Positions 52,870 to 62,261 of a stretch of 64,000 bases of DNA are shown here, piece by piece. Position 1 is the stretch's first letter. Each line of letters starts with the position of its first letter. The stretch is from Stutzerimonas stutzeri (lineage in GTDB: Bacteria > Pseudomonadota > Gammaproteobacteria > Pseudomonadales > Pseudomonadaceae): positions 1,860,001 to 1,924,000 of the forward strand of contig NZ_CP139348.1 of the NCBI RefSeq assembly GCF_038561965.1, given 5' to 3'. The translations under genes were made by a program, and so were the position numbers. The notes beneath the pieces are model-generated. The model saw nothing but the letters and a program-made list of their open reading frames with translations, ran no database searches and was not told the origin of the DNA.

Positions 52870-53247
52870 TCAGTTGAGCCACTGGCGCCGACGGCGGCCG
52901 CGCGCGACCAGCAGTCCCAGGCTGAAGCTGATGACCCCGACTGCACCGCCCACGGCGAACCATTGCTGTTGCTCGTTCAGCAGTACCGGCAGCGATTTCG
53001 CCTGCTCGGTCTGCAGCTGCAGGCGCAGGCGCCTGTTTTCTTCACGCAGGCGCAGTAGCAACGCCTCGGCGGTATCGCCACCCAGGCCTGCGGCCTGTGG
53101 TTCGGGTGTGGCTTCCATCTGCTCGAATTCGAGCGAGTCACCGGGCTCGGCTAACGGACCGGAAGCTTCCGGTGCCGCTTCCTCAGCATGTAGCGCGGGG
53201 GCGAGCAGTGTCAGTGCAAACAACAGGGAGAGCGGTCGTTGACGCAT
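52870..53247 (-). CDS. Periplasmic/membrane coiled-coil protein of the cpx locus, function unknown
   Basis: 125 residues: signal peptide (1-21), acidic Ala/Pro/Glu-rich region, short coiled coil (LLLRLREENRRLRLQLQTEQ, about 65-85), one membrane segment (about 97-117) and a basic tail RGRRRRQW. It lies 14 bases upstream of cpxR on the same strand, so it is probably first in the operon. Comparable small proteins precede cpxR in pseudomonads. Confidence 0.75.
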   Translation of the reverse strand: MRQRPLSLLFALTLLAPALHAEEAAPEASGPLAEPGDSLEFEQMEATPEPQAAGLGGDTAEALLLRLREENRRLRLQLQTEQAKSLPVLLNEQQQWFAVGGAVGVISFSLGLLVARGRRRRQWLN

Positions 53248-53321
53248 CGGAACTCCTATTTCCTTACGAGGCCGTGGTGCGCCAGCGGCCGGGCAAATTT
53301 GCTAATCCCTGTTGTGTCGGC

Positions 53322-53621
53322 TCAGGGCAGCACTTTCTTGAACGGCTTGACCACTACGTTCGCGTAAACGCCTGCGACTATATAAGGATCGACATCGGCC
53401 CACTGCTGCGCCGCTTCGAGCGAGTCGAACTCGGCAACAACCAGGCTGCCGCTGAAGCCTGCTTCGCCCGGGTCGTTACTATCGATGGCCGGATGCGGCC
53501 CTGCCAGAATCAAACGGCCTTCGTCCTTCAGCTGTTCCAGGCGTGCCAGGTGGGCCGGACGGGTGGCGAGTCGGTCCTTCAGGGAATTCGGTGCGTCAGT
53601 GGCGATAATGGCGTACAGCAT
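53322..53621 (-). CDS. yciI: YciI-family protein
   Basis: 99-residue ferredoxin-like (dimeric alpha-beta barrel) protein: MLYAIIATDAPNSLKDR, the conserved His in PAHLARLEQL, and the Asp in WADVDPYIVAG. Enzymatic role unknown. Start MLYAII at 53621 is family-typical. Confidence 0.9.
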   Translation of the reverse strand: MLYAIIATDAPNSLKDRLATRPAHLARLEQLKDEGRLILAGPHPAIDSNDPGEAGFSGSLVVAEFDSLEAAQQWADVDPYIVAGVYANVVVKPFKKVLP

Positions 53622-54031
53622 GGTCGGTCCTCGTTCGCGTAAATTGCTCGTGACGGTAGAAAAGCTCGGTGCGCATGGTGAGCTGTGATCAGCGCTGCTG
53701 GCGGCGCTTATTCCAAGCGCGCAGCTGCGCCTGTCGTGTAGCGCGGCATCATAGCAAACGGCGCTTGCGGCGGAAGTGCCACGCTTGTTCGGGGCGTTGG
53801 TTGATCGCACGGTGAACGGGATCGGCGGTCGAAGCAGAAACGAAATCTCCGCGCGCGGACGCGGATTATGTGGCGAAGGCGCCGATGCAAGCCAAAGCCT
53901 CGGCGCGGCGTTAGACTAGCCGGCCGTTTTCGCGCGAGCGCCCGTTTGGTTTGGACCGTGGAAGGTCTATTACAACGGGGTCACGGCTTTTTTTCTCGAG
54001 GTGGCAGCACCTCACTGGAGTGCGTTACTAG
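53622..54031. other. 410-base gap between yciI and the PHP-domain gene
   Basis: No convincing gene. In pseudomonads, as far as I recall, a septation protein gene (yciB) lies here; no frame here resembles it. TTGGTT-N16-TATTAC (53946-53973) could be a sigma-70 promoter for the next gene. Confidence 0.5.
53946..53973 (+). promoter_or_regulatory. Possible sigma-70 promoter for the PHP-domain gene
   Basis: TTGGTT (53946-53951), 16-base spacer, TATTAC (53968-53973), about 60 bases before the ATG. Confidence 0.35.
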
Positions 54032-54898
54032 ATGATTGTCGATCTGCATTGCCACAGCACCGCCTCGGATGGCGCGCTGGCACCTGCCAGGCTGGTGGAG
54101 CGCGCCCATGCACGTGGTATCCAGCTGCTGGCGCTTACCGACCACGATACGGTGGACGGTCTTGCGGAGGCGCGGACGACCGCCCAGGACCTGGGCATGC
54201 AACTGGTCAACGGCATCGAGCTTTCGTGCCTGTGGAACGGGGCTACTATCCACATATTGGGCTACGCGTTCGACGCCGACGCGCCTGCGTTGCAGCAGTC
54301 GATCGCGCAATTGCACGAGGGGCGCTGGCGCCGCGCCGAGCTGATTGGCCAGCGACTCGAAGCGAAGGGGATGCCCGGCGCGCTCGAGGGCGCACGTGCG
54401 ATTCAGCAGGAGCTCGGCGACAGCGGCAATGCGCCGGCGCGGCCACATTTCGCTGACTTCCTGGTGCGTGCCGGGCATGTGCGTGACCGCGCCGAGGCGT
54501 TTCGCAAGTGGCTGGGCTCGGGCAAGCTCGGAGATGTCAAACAGCATTGGCCAAGCCTGGAGCAGACGGTACAGACCCTGCGCGATTCCGGCGCCTGGAT
54601 CAGTCTGGCGCACCCGTGGCAATACGATTTCACCCGCAGCAAGCGGCGCCGGCTGGTCATCGATTTCGCCCAGGCAGGCGGCCATGCGCTGGAAGTGGTC
54701 AACGGCATGCAACCGCTGGAACAGGTCGGCGGGCTGTCGACGCTGGTACGTGAGTTGGGCCTGATGGCCACGGTCGGCAGCGATTTCCATGCGCCCGGCG
54801 ACTGGTCGGAGCTTGGGCTGTACCGCAACTTGCCGGAAGACCTGTCGCCGCTTTGGAGACATTTCGATCATGAGCGCCGCACACCTGCTGCCAGCTGA
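54032..54898 (+). CDS. rnm: PHP-domain 5'-3' exoribonuclease (RNase AM / YciV)
   Basis: 288-residue metal-dependent phosphoesterase. PHP motifs with metal-binding histidines and aspartates: DLHCHSTASDG (3-13), LTDHDT (36-41), NGIELSC, LAHPWQY and GSDFHAPGDW. E. coli RNase AM trims 5' ends of rRNAs and degrades small nucleotides. Next to yciO as in E. coli. Confidence 0.9.
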   Translation: MIVDLHCHSTASDGALAPARLVERAHARGIQLLALTDHDTVDGLAEARTTAQDLGMQLVNGIELSCLWNGATIHILGYAFDADAPALQQSIAQLHEGRWRRAELIGQRLEAKGMPGALEGARAIQQELGDSGNAPARPHFADFLVRAGHVRDRAEAFRKWLGSGKLGDVKQHWPSLEQTVQTLRDSGAWISLAHPWQYDFTRSKRRRLVIDFAQAGGHALEVVNGMQPLEQVGGLSTLVRELGLMATVGSDFHAPGDWSELGLYRNLPEDLSPLWRHFDHERRTPAAS

Positions 54899-54911
54899 AC
54901 AGGGAGTTCCC

Positions 54912-55535
54912 ATGAGCCAGTTCTTTCAGATTCATCCGGATAACCCGCAGTCACGCCTGATCAAGCAGGCCGTGGAAATCATCCGCAAGGGTGGCGTCGT
55001 GGTCTATCCGACCGATTCCAGTTACGCCGTCGGCTGCTCGATGGGTAACAAGGCGGGCATCGAGCGCATTCGTCGCCTGCGCCAGCTCGACGACAAGCAC
55101 AACTTCACCCTGGCCTGCCGCGACCTGTCGCAGCTGGGGTTGTTCGCCAAGGTCGATACCGCCGCCTTCCGCCTGCTCAAGGCCCATCTGCCGGGTCCTT
55201 ACACGATCATCCTGCCGGCCACCCGCGAGGTGCCGCGCATGCTGCTGCACCCCAAGCGCCGTACCATCGGCCTGCGTGTGCCGGCGCAGCCGATCGCCCA
55301 GGCGTTGCTGGAAGAACTCGGCGAGCCGTTGATGAGCGTCAGCCTGATTCTTCCGGGTGAGGATCTGCCGATGAGCGATCCGTACGAGATGCGCGACGCG
55401 CTGGAGCATCAGGTGGACCTGATCATCGATGGCGGGTACGGTGGCGTCGAGGCATCGACCGTGATCAGCCTGGTCGACGATCAGCCCGAAGTGGTGCGGG
55501 TCGGTTGCGGCGATCCCACGCCGTTCATGGCCTGA
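54912..55535 (+). CDS. yciO: Sua5/YciO/YrdC-family protein (YciO type)
   Basis: 207 residues, the YrdC fold (VVVYPTDSSYAVGCSMGNK; KRRTIGLRVPAQPIAQALL). The family makes threonylcarbamoyl-AMP for tRNA t6A; YciO forms usually act weakly and are not the essential one. GGGAG lies six bases before the ATG. 14 bases after rnm on the same strand. Confidence 0.9.
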   Translation: MSQFFQIHPDNPQSRLIKQAVEIIRKGGVVVYPTDSSYAVGCSMGNKAGIERIRRLRQLDDKHNFTLACRDLSQLGLFAKVDTAAFRLLKAHLPGPYTIILPATREVPRMLLHPKRRTIGLRVPAQPIAQALLEELGEPLMSVSLILPGEDLPMSDPYEMRDALEHQVDLIIDGGYGGVEASTVISLVDDQPEVVRVGCGDPTPFMA

Positions 55536-55583
55536 GGCAACGAAGGCAAGCGTGCCCGTACAACATCAATCAAGGACACCCTT

Positions 55584-56798
55584 TTGAGCTCCATGGATTC
55601 GCAGCGGCGCGTGGTTTCCGGCATGCGCCCAAGTGGCCGGCTTCATCTCGGCCACTACAACGGTGTGCTGAAGAACTGGGTCAGACTGCAGCACGAGTAC
55701 GAATGCTTCTTCTGCATTGTCGACTGGCACGCTTTGACCACCGACTACGAAAATTCCAGCGAAATCTCGCAGAACATCACGGACATGGCGGTGGACTGGC
55801 TGGCCGCAGGCGTCAGCCCGAGTTCCGCAACGCTGTTCATCCAGTCACAGGTGCCGGAGCACGCCGAGCTGCATCTGTTGCTGTCGATGATCTGCCCGTT
55901 GGGCTGGCTGGAGCGCGTGCCGTCCTACAAGGAGCTGCAGCAGAGCCTGCAGCACAAGGATCTGGATACCTACGGTTTTCTCGGCTATCCGCTGCTGCAG
56001 GCGGCGGACATCCTGCTCTACCGCGCCGGATTGGTTCCGGTCGGGGCCGACCAGCTGCCGCACATTGAGTTTGCCCGCGACGTCGCGCGGCGCTTCAACC
56101 ATATTTATGGCCGCGAGGCGGATTTCGAAGGCAAGGCCGAAGCGGCGATCCGCAAGCTCGGCAAGAAGACTTCGCGACTCTATGTCAGCCTGCGCAAGAG
56201 CTACCAGGAGCAGGGCGACGTCGAAGCGCTGAACACTGCACGAGCCATCATCAAGGAACAGCAGACCATCAGCATCGGCGATCAGGAGCGTCTGTACGGC
56301 TACCTGGAAGGCTGCGGCAAGCTGCTGTTGCCCGAGCCTCAGGCGCTGCTCGGGGAGTCGCCGAAGATTCCCGGCCTCGACGGCGGCAAGATGGCCAAGT
56401 CGAACAGCAATGCAATCTATCTGCGCGACACGCCGAACGAGATCGATGAAAAGATCCGCCGTATGCCCACCGACCCGGCGCGCGTACATCGCAGCGATCC
56501 CGGTGAGCCGACGCGCTGCCCGGTGTGGCAGATGCACCTGGTGCACTCCGAAGAGGCGGTCTGCCAATGGGCCGAGCAGGGCTGTCGCAGTGCCGGCATC
56601 GGCTGCCTGGAATGCAAGGCGCCGCTGATCGAGGCGATCAAGGCCGACCTGGCGCCGCTGCAGGAGCGTGCGCTGGACTACGAACAGAACCCCGATCTGG
56701 TTCGCAGCATCCTGGCCGAAGGTGCCGAGCGGGCCCGCGATGAAGCTCGCGATACGCTGGTCGAGGTTCGCCAGGCGATGGGCCTGAATTACCGCTGA
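55584..56798 (+). CDS. trpS: Tryptophanyl-tRNA synthetase
   Basis: Class I synthetase charging tRNA-Trp. 404 residues, longer than the usual ~335. HIGH-like motif in RLHLGHYNG and KMSKS-like KMAKSNS are visible. A C-terminal cysteine-containing insert (CRSAGIGCLECKAPL) is typical of the long pseudomonad type. The start is TTG at 55584 with AAGGA seven bases before; the ATG three codons later has no well-placed site. Confidence 0.93.
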   Translation: MSSMDSQRRVVSGMRPSGRLHLGHYNGVLKNWVRLQHEYECFFCIVDWHALTTDYENSSEISQNITDMAVDWLAAGVSPSSATLFIQSQVPEHAELHLLLSMICPLGWLERVPSYKELQQSLQHKDLDTYGFLGYPLLQAADILLYRAGLVPVGADQLPHIEFARDVARRFNHIYGREADFEGKAEAAIRKLGKKTSRLYVSLRKSYQEQGDVEALNTARAIIKEQQTISIGDQERLYGYLEGCGKLLLPEPQALLGESPKIPGLDGGKMAKSNSNAIYLRDTPNEIDEKIRRMPTDPARVHRSDPGEPTRCPVWQMHLVHSEEAVCQWAEQGCRSAGIGCLECKAPLIEAIKADLAPLQERALDYEQNPDLVRSILAEGAERARDEARDTLVEVRQAMGLNYR

Positions 56799-56827
56799 CG
56801 TTCGCCGTGCAGCCTTTGAGGATGTCC

Positions 56828-57649
56828 ATGCAGCAAACCGAGTCCCCCAGTACCGAAGCGATCCAGCCCGGCGAGCAGCTGCGCCTGGCGCTGGTCTATG
56901 GCGAGGCGTTGACTGAGCTGCCGCTGGATTTGTACATCCCGCCGGATGCGCTGGAGGTCTTTCTCGAGGCGTTCGAAGGCCCGCTGGATCTGCTGCTCTA
57001 CCTGATCCGCAAGCAGAACATTGACGTTCTCGATATCCCGGTAGCGGAGATCACCCGTCAGTACATGGGCTACGTCGAACTGATGAAATCGGTGCGCCTG
57101 GAGCTGGCTGCCGAGTACCTGGTGATGGCCGCGATGCTCGCCGAGATCAAGTCACGCATGCTGCTACCGCGCTCGGCGGAGATCGCCGAGGAAGAAGACG
57201 ATCCACGTGCCGAGCTGATCCGTCGGCTGCAGGAGTACGAGCGTTTCAAGGCCGCGGCCGAGGACATCGACGAGTTGCCACGTGTCGGCCGTGACCTGCA
57301 GGTGCCGCGCCTCGATGCGCCCGAGGCGCGTGCGCGCAAGCTGCTGCCGGACGTCAGCCTGGAGGAGTTGCTGGTGTCGATGGCCGAGGTGCTGCGGCGC
57401 GCCGACATGTTCGAGAGCCACCAGGTCACCCGTGAAGCGCTGTCGACCCGCGAGCGCATGAGCGAGGTGCTTGAGCGGTTGAAGGGCGGCGGCTTCGTAC
57501 CCTTCGTTGCGCTGTTCCGTGTCGAGGAAGGCCGGCTTGGCGTGGTGGTGACGTTCATGGCCGTGCTCGAGCTGATCAAGGAGTCGCTGGTCGAGCTGGT
57601 GCAGAACGAGCCCTTCGCGCCAATTCATGTGCGCAGCCGTACCGAATAA
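56828..57649 (+). CDS. scpA: Segregation and condensation protein A
   Basis: Kleisin subunit of the bacterial SMC complex. 273 residues from ATG 56828, which has GAGGA five bases upstream; GTG 56807 and ATG 56822 are weaker choices. Family N terminus FEGPLDLLLYLIRKQNIDVLDIPV, and a helical C-terminal winged helix. It precedes scpB, as is universal. Confidence 0.94.
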   Translation: MQQTESPSTEAIQPGEQLRLALVYGEALTELPLDLYIPPDALEVFLEAFEGPLDLLLYLIRKQNIDVLDIPVAEITRQYMGYVELMKSVRLELAAEYLVMAAMLAEIKSRMLLPRSAEIAEEEDDPRAELIRRLQEYERFKAAAEDIDELPRVGRDLQVPRLDAPEARARKLLPDVSLEELLVSMAEVLRRADMFESHQVTREALSTRERMSEVLERLKGGGFVPFVALFRVEEGRLGVVVTFMAVLELIKESLVELVQNEPFAPIHVRSRTE

Positions 57650-57670
57650 GCATTTTTGCAGGAGTCAATC

Positions 57671-58447
57671 GTGGACCTGTCCGATCCGAAGGATCTCGCT
57701 TCGCTGCTCGAAGCTTTTCTGCTTGCGTCTGGAAAGCCGCTTTCCCTGGAACGCCTGGGCGAACTCTTCGAGGAAGGCGAACGGCCGTCATCGGCGCAGC
57801 TGAAAAAGGCGCTCGAAGTACTGGAGAAATCCTGCAAGGGCCGCGCCTTCGAACTCAAGGAGGTCGCCAGCGGGTATCGCCTGCAAGTGCGTCAGCGCTT
57901 TTCGCCCTGGGTTGGCCGCTTGTGGGAAGAGCGCCCGCAGCGCTATTCCCGCGCGCTGCTGGAAACCCTGGCGTTGATTGCCTACCGCCAGCCGATCACC
58001 CGTGGCGAGATCGAGGACATTCGCGGCGTCGCGGTGAACAGTCAGATCGTCAAGACACTGCTGGAACGCGAGTGGGTTCGTGTGGTTGGCCATCGTGACG
58101 TGCCGGGTCGGCCGGCAATGTTCGCCACCACGCGGCAATTTCTCGACCATTTCAACCTGAAGAACCTCGATGAGCTGCCGCCACTCGCGGTGTTGCGCGA
58201 GATGGAGCCAGAGTTGCGCCCGGTGCTCGACGACGAGGACGCGCCCGTGCCTGTCGCCTTGCAGGCGCGCGCCGATGAGGCGGCTGATGAGCCACAGGCG
58301 CCGATACGCGAGCAGGCCAGCTTTCGCAGCTTGCTGGCTGAACTCGACGGTATGGAGCAGGGCCTCAAGACCGACTTCGACGACCTGCTGGAGGCCGAGG
58401 AAGAAACGCTCACGGACGAGCCATCCGAGGCGAAGCCGGCGCCCTGA
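57671..58447 (+). CDS. scpB: Segregation and condensation protein B
   Basis: Dimeric winged-helix SMC partner. 258 residues from a GTG at 57671, chosen because AGGAG ends six bases before it; the upstream TTG frame start is not supported. Two winged helices (LLETLALIAYRQPITRGEIEDIRG) and an acidic C-terminal tail (about 190-258), longer than in most ScpB. Confidence 0.93.
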   Translation: MDLSDPKDLASLLEAFLLASGKPLSLERLGELFEEGERPSSAQLKKALEVLEKSCKGRAFELKEVASGYRLQVRQRFSPWVGRLWEERPQRYSRALLETLALIAYRQPITRGEIEDIRGVAVNSQIVKTLLEREWVRVVGHRDVPGRPAMFATTRQFLDHFNLKNLDELPPLAVLREMEPELRPVLDDEDAPVPVALQARADEAADEPQAPIREQASFRSLLAELDGMEQGLKTDFDDLLEAEEETLTDEPSEAKPAP

Positions 58448-58623
58448 TCGGAACTTTTCGCCGAGCGCGGTCGCGCGTGCCAATAAAGTGATCGGCACCC
58501 TCGCGGGGGCGCTCGCAGCCAAGTCCTTCCACCATCAACCCGCCCGGCTGGCACTTCGGTCGTCGGCATCGCATCGCGTCCGAACGCCAACTGACCCTGG
58601 ATGGTTTATGGTTGTCTGAGCTT

Positions 58624-58659
58624 TCAACCAAACGTTGAGCTGTTCAACCAACAGTTGAA
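58624..58659. promoter_or_regulatory. Two tandem TCAAC-N5-GTTGA dyads upstream of edd
   Basis: TCAAC (58624-58628) with GTTGA (58634-58638), and exactly 20 bases on TCAAC (58644-58648) with GTTGA (58654-58658). Half-sites recur every 10 bases. They end 21 bases before the edd start, where a repressor would block transcription. Confidence 0.55.
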
Positions 58660-58679
58660 TCTTGCAGCAGGAGTGAGGC

Positions 58680-60509
58680 ATGCATCCGCGAGTTCTAGAA
58701 GTCACCGAGCGCCTGGTCGAGCGCAGCCGCAAAACCCGTGAGCGCTATCTGGCGATGATGGCCGCTGCCGCCAGCGAGGGCCCGCAGAGAGGCGGGCTGC
58801 AATGCGCCAACTTCGCTCATGGTGTCGCCGGCTGCAATTCCAGTCAGGACAAGCAGAGTCTGCGCCTGATGAACGCGGCAAACGTTGCCATCGTTTCGGC
58901 GTACAACGACATGCTGTCGGCGCATCAGCCCTACGAGCATTTTCCGGAAATGATTCGCCAGGCACTGCGCGATATCGGTTCGGTCGGTCAGTTCGCGGGT
59001 GGCGTGCCGGCCATGTGCGATGGCGTCACGCAGGGCGAGGCGGGCATGGAAATGAGCCTGGCCAGCCGCGAAGTGATCGCCATGAGCACCGCTGTTGCGC
59101 TGTCGCACAACATGTTCGATGCGGCGCTGATGCTCGGCATTTGCGACAAGATCGTGCCCGGCCTGATGATAGGCGCGCTGCGCTTCGGCCATCTGCCGAC
59201 CATCTTCGTTCCAGGCGGACCCATGCCTTCTGGAATTCCCAACAAGGCGAAGGCCGAGGTGCGCCAGCGTTACGCCGAGGGCAAGGCCAGCCGCGAGGAA
59301 CTGTTGGAGTCGGAAATGAACTCCTATCACAGCCCCGGTACCTGCACGTTTTATGGCACGGCCAATACCAATCAGGTGGTAATGGAAATCATGGGCCTGC
59401 ATCTGCCGGGCTCATCGTTCGTCAACCCATACACGCCGCTACGCGATGCGTTGACTCGCGAGGCAGCGCAGCAGGTGACGCGTCTGACCCACCAGGCCGG
59501 TAATTACACACCGCTGTGTCAGGTGGTCGACGAGAAGTCCATCGTCAATTCGGTCGTCGCGCTAAACGCCACCGGTGGGTCGACCAACCATACCTTGCAC
59601 ATTCCCGCATTCGCCCGTGCCGCTGGCATCCAGCTGACCTGGCAGGATATGGCCGATCTTTCCGAGGTGGTGCCGACGCTGGCCAAGGTTTACCCCAACG
59701 GTCAGGCCGACGTGAATCACTTCCATGCCTGTGGCGGCGTGCCGTTCATGGTGCGCACGCTGCTCGATGCCGGATTGCTGCATGAAGATGTGCATACCGT
59801 GGTCGGCAAGGGGCTGCGACGTTACATCCAGGAGCCGTTCTTCGACGGAGACAAGTTGGTCTGGCGTGACGGGCCAGCGCAGAGCCTCGATGAGAACATC
59901 CTGCGCCCGGCCGAGCGGCCATTCTCCCCGGAAGGCGGGCTGCGCGTGCTGGAGGGCAACCTTGGCCGTGGGGTCACCAAAATTTCCGCGGTGGCACCAG
60001 AGCACCGTGTGGTCCAGGCGCCAGCGCGGGTGTTCATTGATCAGAGCGAGCTGGCGGCTGCGTTCAAGGCTGGCGAGCTGGAGCGCGACTTCATTGCGGT
60101 AGTGCGCTTTCAAGGCCCGAAGTCCAACGGCATGCCGGAGTTGCACAAACTCACGCCGTTCCTCGGTGTATTGCAGGACCGTGGCTACAAGGTGGCACTG
60201 GTCACCGACGGGCGCATGTCCGGAGCCTCTGGCAAAGTGCCGGCGGCCATTCACGTCTGCCCCGAGGCGCTGGACGGCGGGCCGCTGGCGCGGGTGCGCG
60301 ATGGCGACATCATCCGTGTAGATGGCGAGACCGGGGAACTGCGGGCACTGGTTGATCCCGCCGAATGGAATGCGCGTGAACCGGCGATTCGGCCTGAAGA
60401 CATGGGCATTGGCTGCGGTCGTGAGCTCTTTGCCTTCATGCGCGCCTCGTTCAGCACGGCAGAGCAGGGCGCCAGCGCATTCACCGAGAGTCTGGAGGCG
60501 CTCAAGTGA
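58680..60509 (+). CDS. edd: 6-phosphogluconate dehydratase
   Basis: Entner-Doudoroff enzyme converting 6-phosphogluconate to KDPG with an Fe-S cluster. 609 residues. Ligand cysteines and motifs: CNSSQDKQ, MCDGVTQGEAGMEMSL, GICDKIVPG, and the C-terminal TDGRMSGASGKVPAAIH. CAGGAG precedes the ATG. First gene of edd-glk-gltR-gtrS, the pseudomonad order; its stop overlaps the glk start (GTGA). Confidence 0.96.
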   Translation: MHPRVLEVTERLVERSRKTRERYLAMMAAAASEGPQRGGLQCANFAHGVAGCNSSQDKQSLRLMNAANVAIVSAYNDMLSAHQPYEHFPEMIRQALRDIGSVGQFAGGVPAMCDGVTQGEAGMEMSLASREVIAMSTAVALSHNMFDAALMLGICDKIVPGLMIGALRFGHLPTIFVPGGPMPSGIPNKAKAEVRQRYAEGKASREELLESEMNSYHSPGTCTFYGTANTNQVVMEIMGLHLPGSSFVNPYTPLRDALTREAAQQVTRLTHQAGNYTPLCQVVDEKSIVNSVVALNATGGSTNHTLHIPAFARAAGIQLTWQDMADLSEVVPTLAKVYPNGQADVNHFHACGGVPFMVRTLLDAGLLHEDVHTVVGKGLRRYIQEPFFDGDKLVWRDGPAQSLDENILRPAERPFSPEGGLRVLEGNLGRGVTKISAVAPEHRVVQAPARVFIDQSELAAAFKAGELERDFIAVVRFQGPKSNGMPELHKLTPFLGVLQDRGYKVALVTDGRMSGASGKVPAAIHVCPEALDGGPLARVRDGDIIRVDGETGELRALVDPAEWNAREPAIRPEDMGIGCGRELFAFMRASFSTAEQGASAFTESLEALK

Positions 60510-61468
60510 AGACAGCGCTGGTTGGAGACATCGGAGGTACCAACGCACGTTTCGCCCTGTGGCGTGATCAGCATATCGAGCAGATTCGCGTGCTCCCCAC
60601 CGCGGATTATGCGCGGCCGGAACTGGCGATCCGCGCGTATCTGAATGAAGTGGACCAGCCACTCGAAGCGCTCGAAGCGGTCTGCCTGGCCTGTGCCGGA
60701 CCGGTCGGCGGCGATCTTTTTCGCTTTACCAACAACCATTGGCAGCTGAGCCGGGAGGCGTTCTGCCGCGAGTTGGGCGTAAAGGAGCTGTTGCTGATCA
60801 ACGACTTCACCGCCATGGCGCTGGGCATGACACGCCTGCACGATGGCGAGCGCATCACGGTTTGCCAGGGCGAGCCTGAACCAGGACGGCCGCGGCTGGT
60901 CATAGGGCCCGGCACCGGGCTCGGGGTTGCAGGGCTGTTGCCGTTGTCTGGCGGCGGCTGGCGGGCCTTGCCCGGTGAGGGCGGGCATATCTGCCTGCCG
61001 ATCGGTACAGATCGGGAAGCGGCGATCTGGTCGCAGCTGCATCGCTCCCTTGGCCATGTCAATGCCGAGGCGGTGCTCAGCGGTCCGGGCCTGCTGACGT
61101 TGTACCGCGCCTGTTGTGCGCTGGATGGGCAGCAGCAGGCTTTCGCTTCACCTGCCGAGGTTACTCGCGCAGCGCTGGCCGGTGAGCCATACGCGGCGGC
61201 AGTGCTGGAACAGTTCTGTCGCTGGCTGGGGCGCATCGTCGGAGACAACGTGCTGACACTTGGCGCTCGCGGTGGCGTATACATCGTCGGTGGCGTGGTG
61301 CCACGCTTCGTCGATATCTTCCTGGCTAGCGGCTTTCGCGATGCACTACGCGAGAAGGGGCAGATGAGCGGTTATTTCGATCGACTGCCGGTGTGGCTGG
61401 TGACCGCGCCTTACCCCGGTCTGGAAGGGGCAGGCGTGGCGCTGCAACCGTTGCTGGAGGGTGCCTAG
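60506..61468 (+). CDS. glk: Glucokinase
   Basis: ATP-dependent glucose phosphorylation feeding the Entner-Doudoroff route. 320 residues, ROK/GLK type with phosphate loop GDIGGTNARF, GPGTGLGVAGLL, and EGGHICLP. The start is GTG at 60506 overlapping the edd stop (GTGA), so it is translationally coupled, with GGAG eight bases upstream. Confidence 0.95.
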   Translation: MKTALVGDIGGTNARFALWRDQHIEQIRVLPTADYARPELAIRAYLNEVDQPLEALEAVCLACAGPVGGDLFRFTNNHWQLSREAFCRELGVKELLLINDFTAMALGMTRLHDGERITVCQGEPEPGRPRLVIGPGTGLGVAGLLPLSGGGWRALPGEGGHICLPIGTDREAAIWSQLHRSLGHVNAEAVLSGPGLLTLYRACCALDGQQQAFASPAEVTRAALAGEPYAAAVLEQFCRWLGRIVGDNVLTLGARGGVYIVGGVVPRFVDIFLASGFRDALREKGQMSGYFDRLPVWLVTAPYPGLEGAGVALQPLLEGA

Positions 61469-61526
61469 GCGGCGACAGACAGATCAGGTCGGTGGTGATC
61501 GGATAACAACAAGAAAGGGACGTGAC

Positions 61527-62261
61527 GTGAGCCAAGCAGGTAAGAACATTCTTCTGGTCGACGACGATCAGGAAATCCGTGAACTGTTGCAGACCTATCT
61601 CAGTCGCTCAGGCTTTCAGGTGCGTGGCGTGCCGGACGGCGGTCAGTTTCGTGCTGCCCTGTGTGCCGAACCGGCCGACCTGGTAATTCTCGACGTCATG
61701 CTCCCCGACGAGGACGGCTTCAGCCTGTGCCGCTGGATTCGCCAGCATGACCGGCTGGCTTCAATGCCGATCATCATGCTCACGGCGAGCTCCGACGAGA
61801 CGGACAGGGTGATTGGCCTGGAACTCGGCGCAGACGATTATCTGGGCAAACCCTTCAGCCCGCGCGAGTTGTTGGCGCGGATCAAGGCCCTGCTGCGGCG
61901 GGTCAGCTTCGCCCAGGAGCGTGGCAGCGATGTGCTGGCCTTCGATGAGTGGCGGCTGGACATGATCAGCCACCGCCTGTTCCACGCCGACGGCGAGGAA
62001 GTCTTTCTCTCAGGCGCCGATTTCGCCCTGCTCAAGCTGTTCCTCGATCATCCGCAGCAGATCCTCGACCGCGACACCATCGCCAACGCCACGCGCGGCC
62101 GCGAGGTGATGCCGCTGGAGCGCATCGTCGACATGGCTGTCAGCCGTCTGCGCCAGCGCCTGCGCGACACCGGCAAGTCGCCGCGGCTGATCCGCACCGT
62201 GCGTGGCAGCGGCTATCTGTTGGCCACCCAGGTAACGCCGCACCATGAATCTGCGCACTGA
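61527..62261 (+). CDS. gltR: Glucose-locus response regulator (GltR)
   Basis: 244-residue OmpR-family regulator: receiver with DDD, phospho-Asp in LVILDVMLPDEDG, Lys in LGKPFSP; winged helix ending VRGSGYLLATQ. GTG start at 61527 with AAAGGGA upstream. Known in pseudomonads to control glucose uptake genes (oprB, gltBFGK). The next gene overlaps it by 17 bases. Confidence 0.92.
   Translation: MSQAGKNILLVDDDQEIRELLQTYLSRSGFQVRGVPDGGQFRAALCAEPADLVILDVMLPDEDGFSLCRWIRQHDRLASMPIIMLTASSDETDRVIGLELGADDYLGKPFSPRELLARIKALLRRVSFAQERGSDVLAFDEWRLDMISHRLFHADGEEVFLSGADFALLKLFLDHPQQILDRDTIANATRGREVMPLERIVDMAVSRLRQRLRDTGKSPRLIRTVRGSGYLLATQVTPHHESAH

Noticed and set aside
58597..58659. HexR consensus site before edd
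   Set aside because: No TTGT-N7/8-ACAA match is present; the dyads are reported without naming the regulator.
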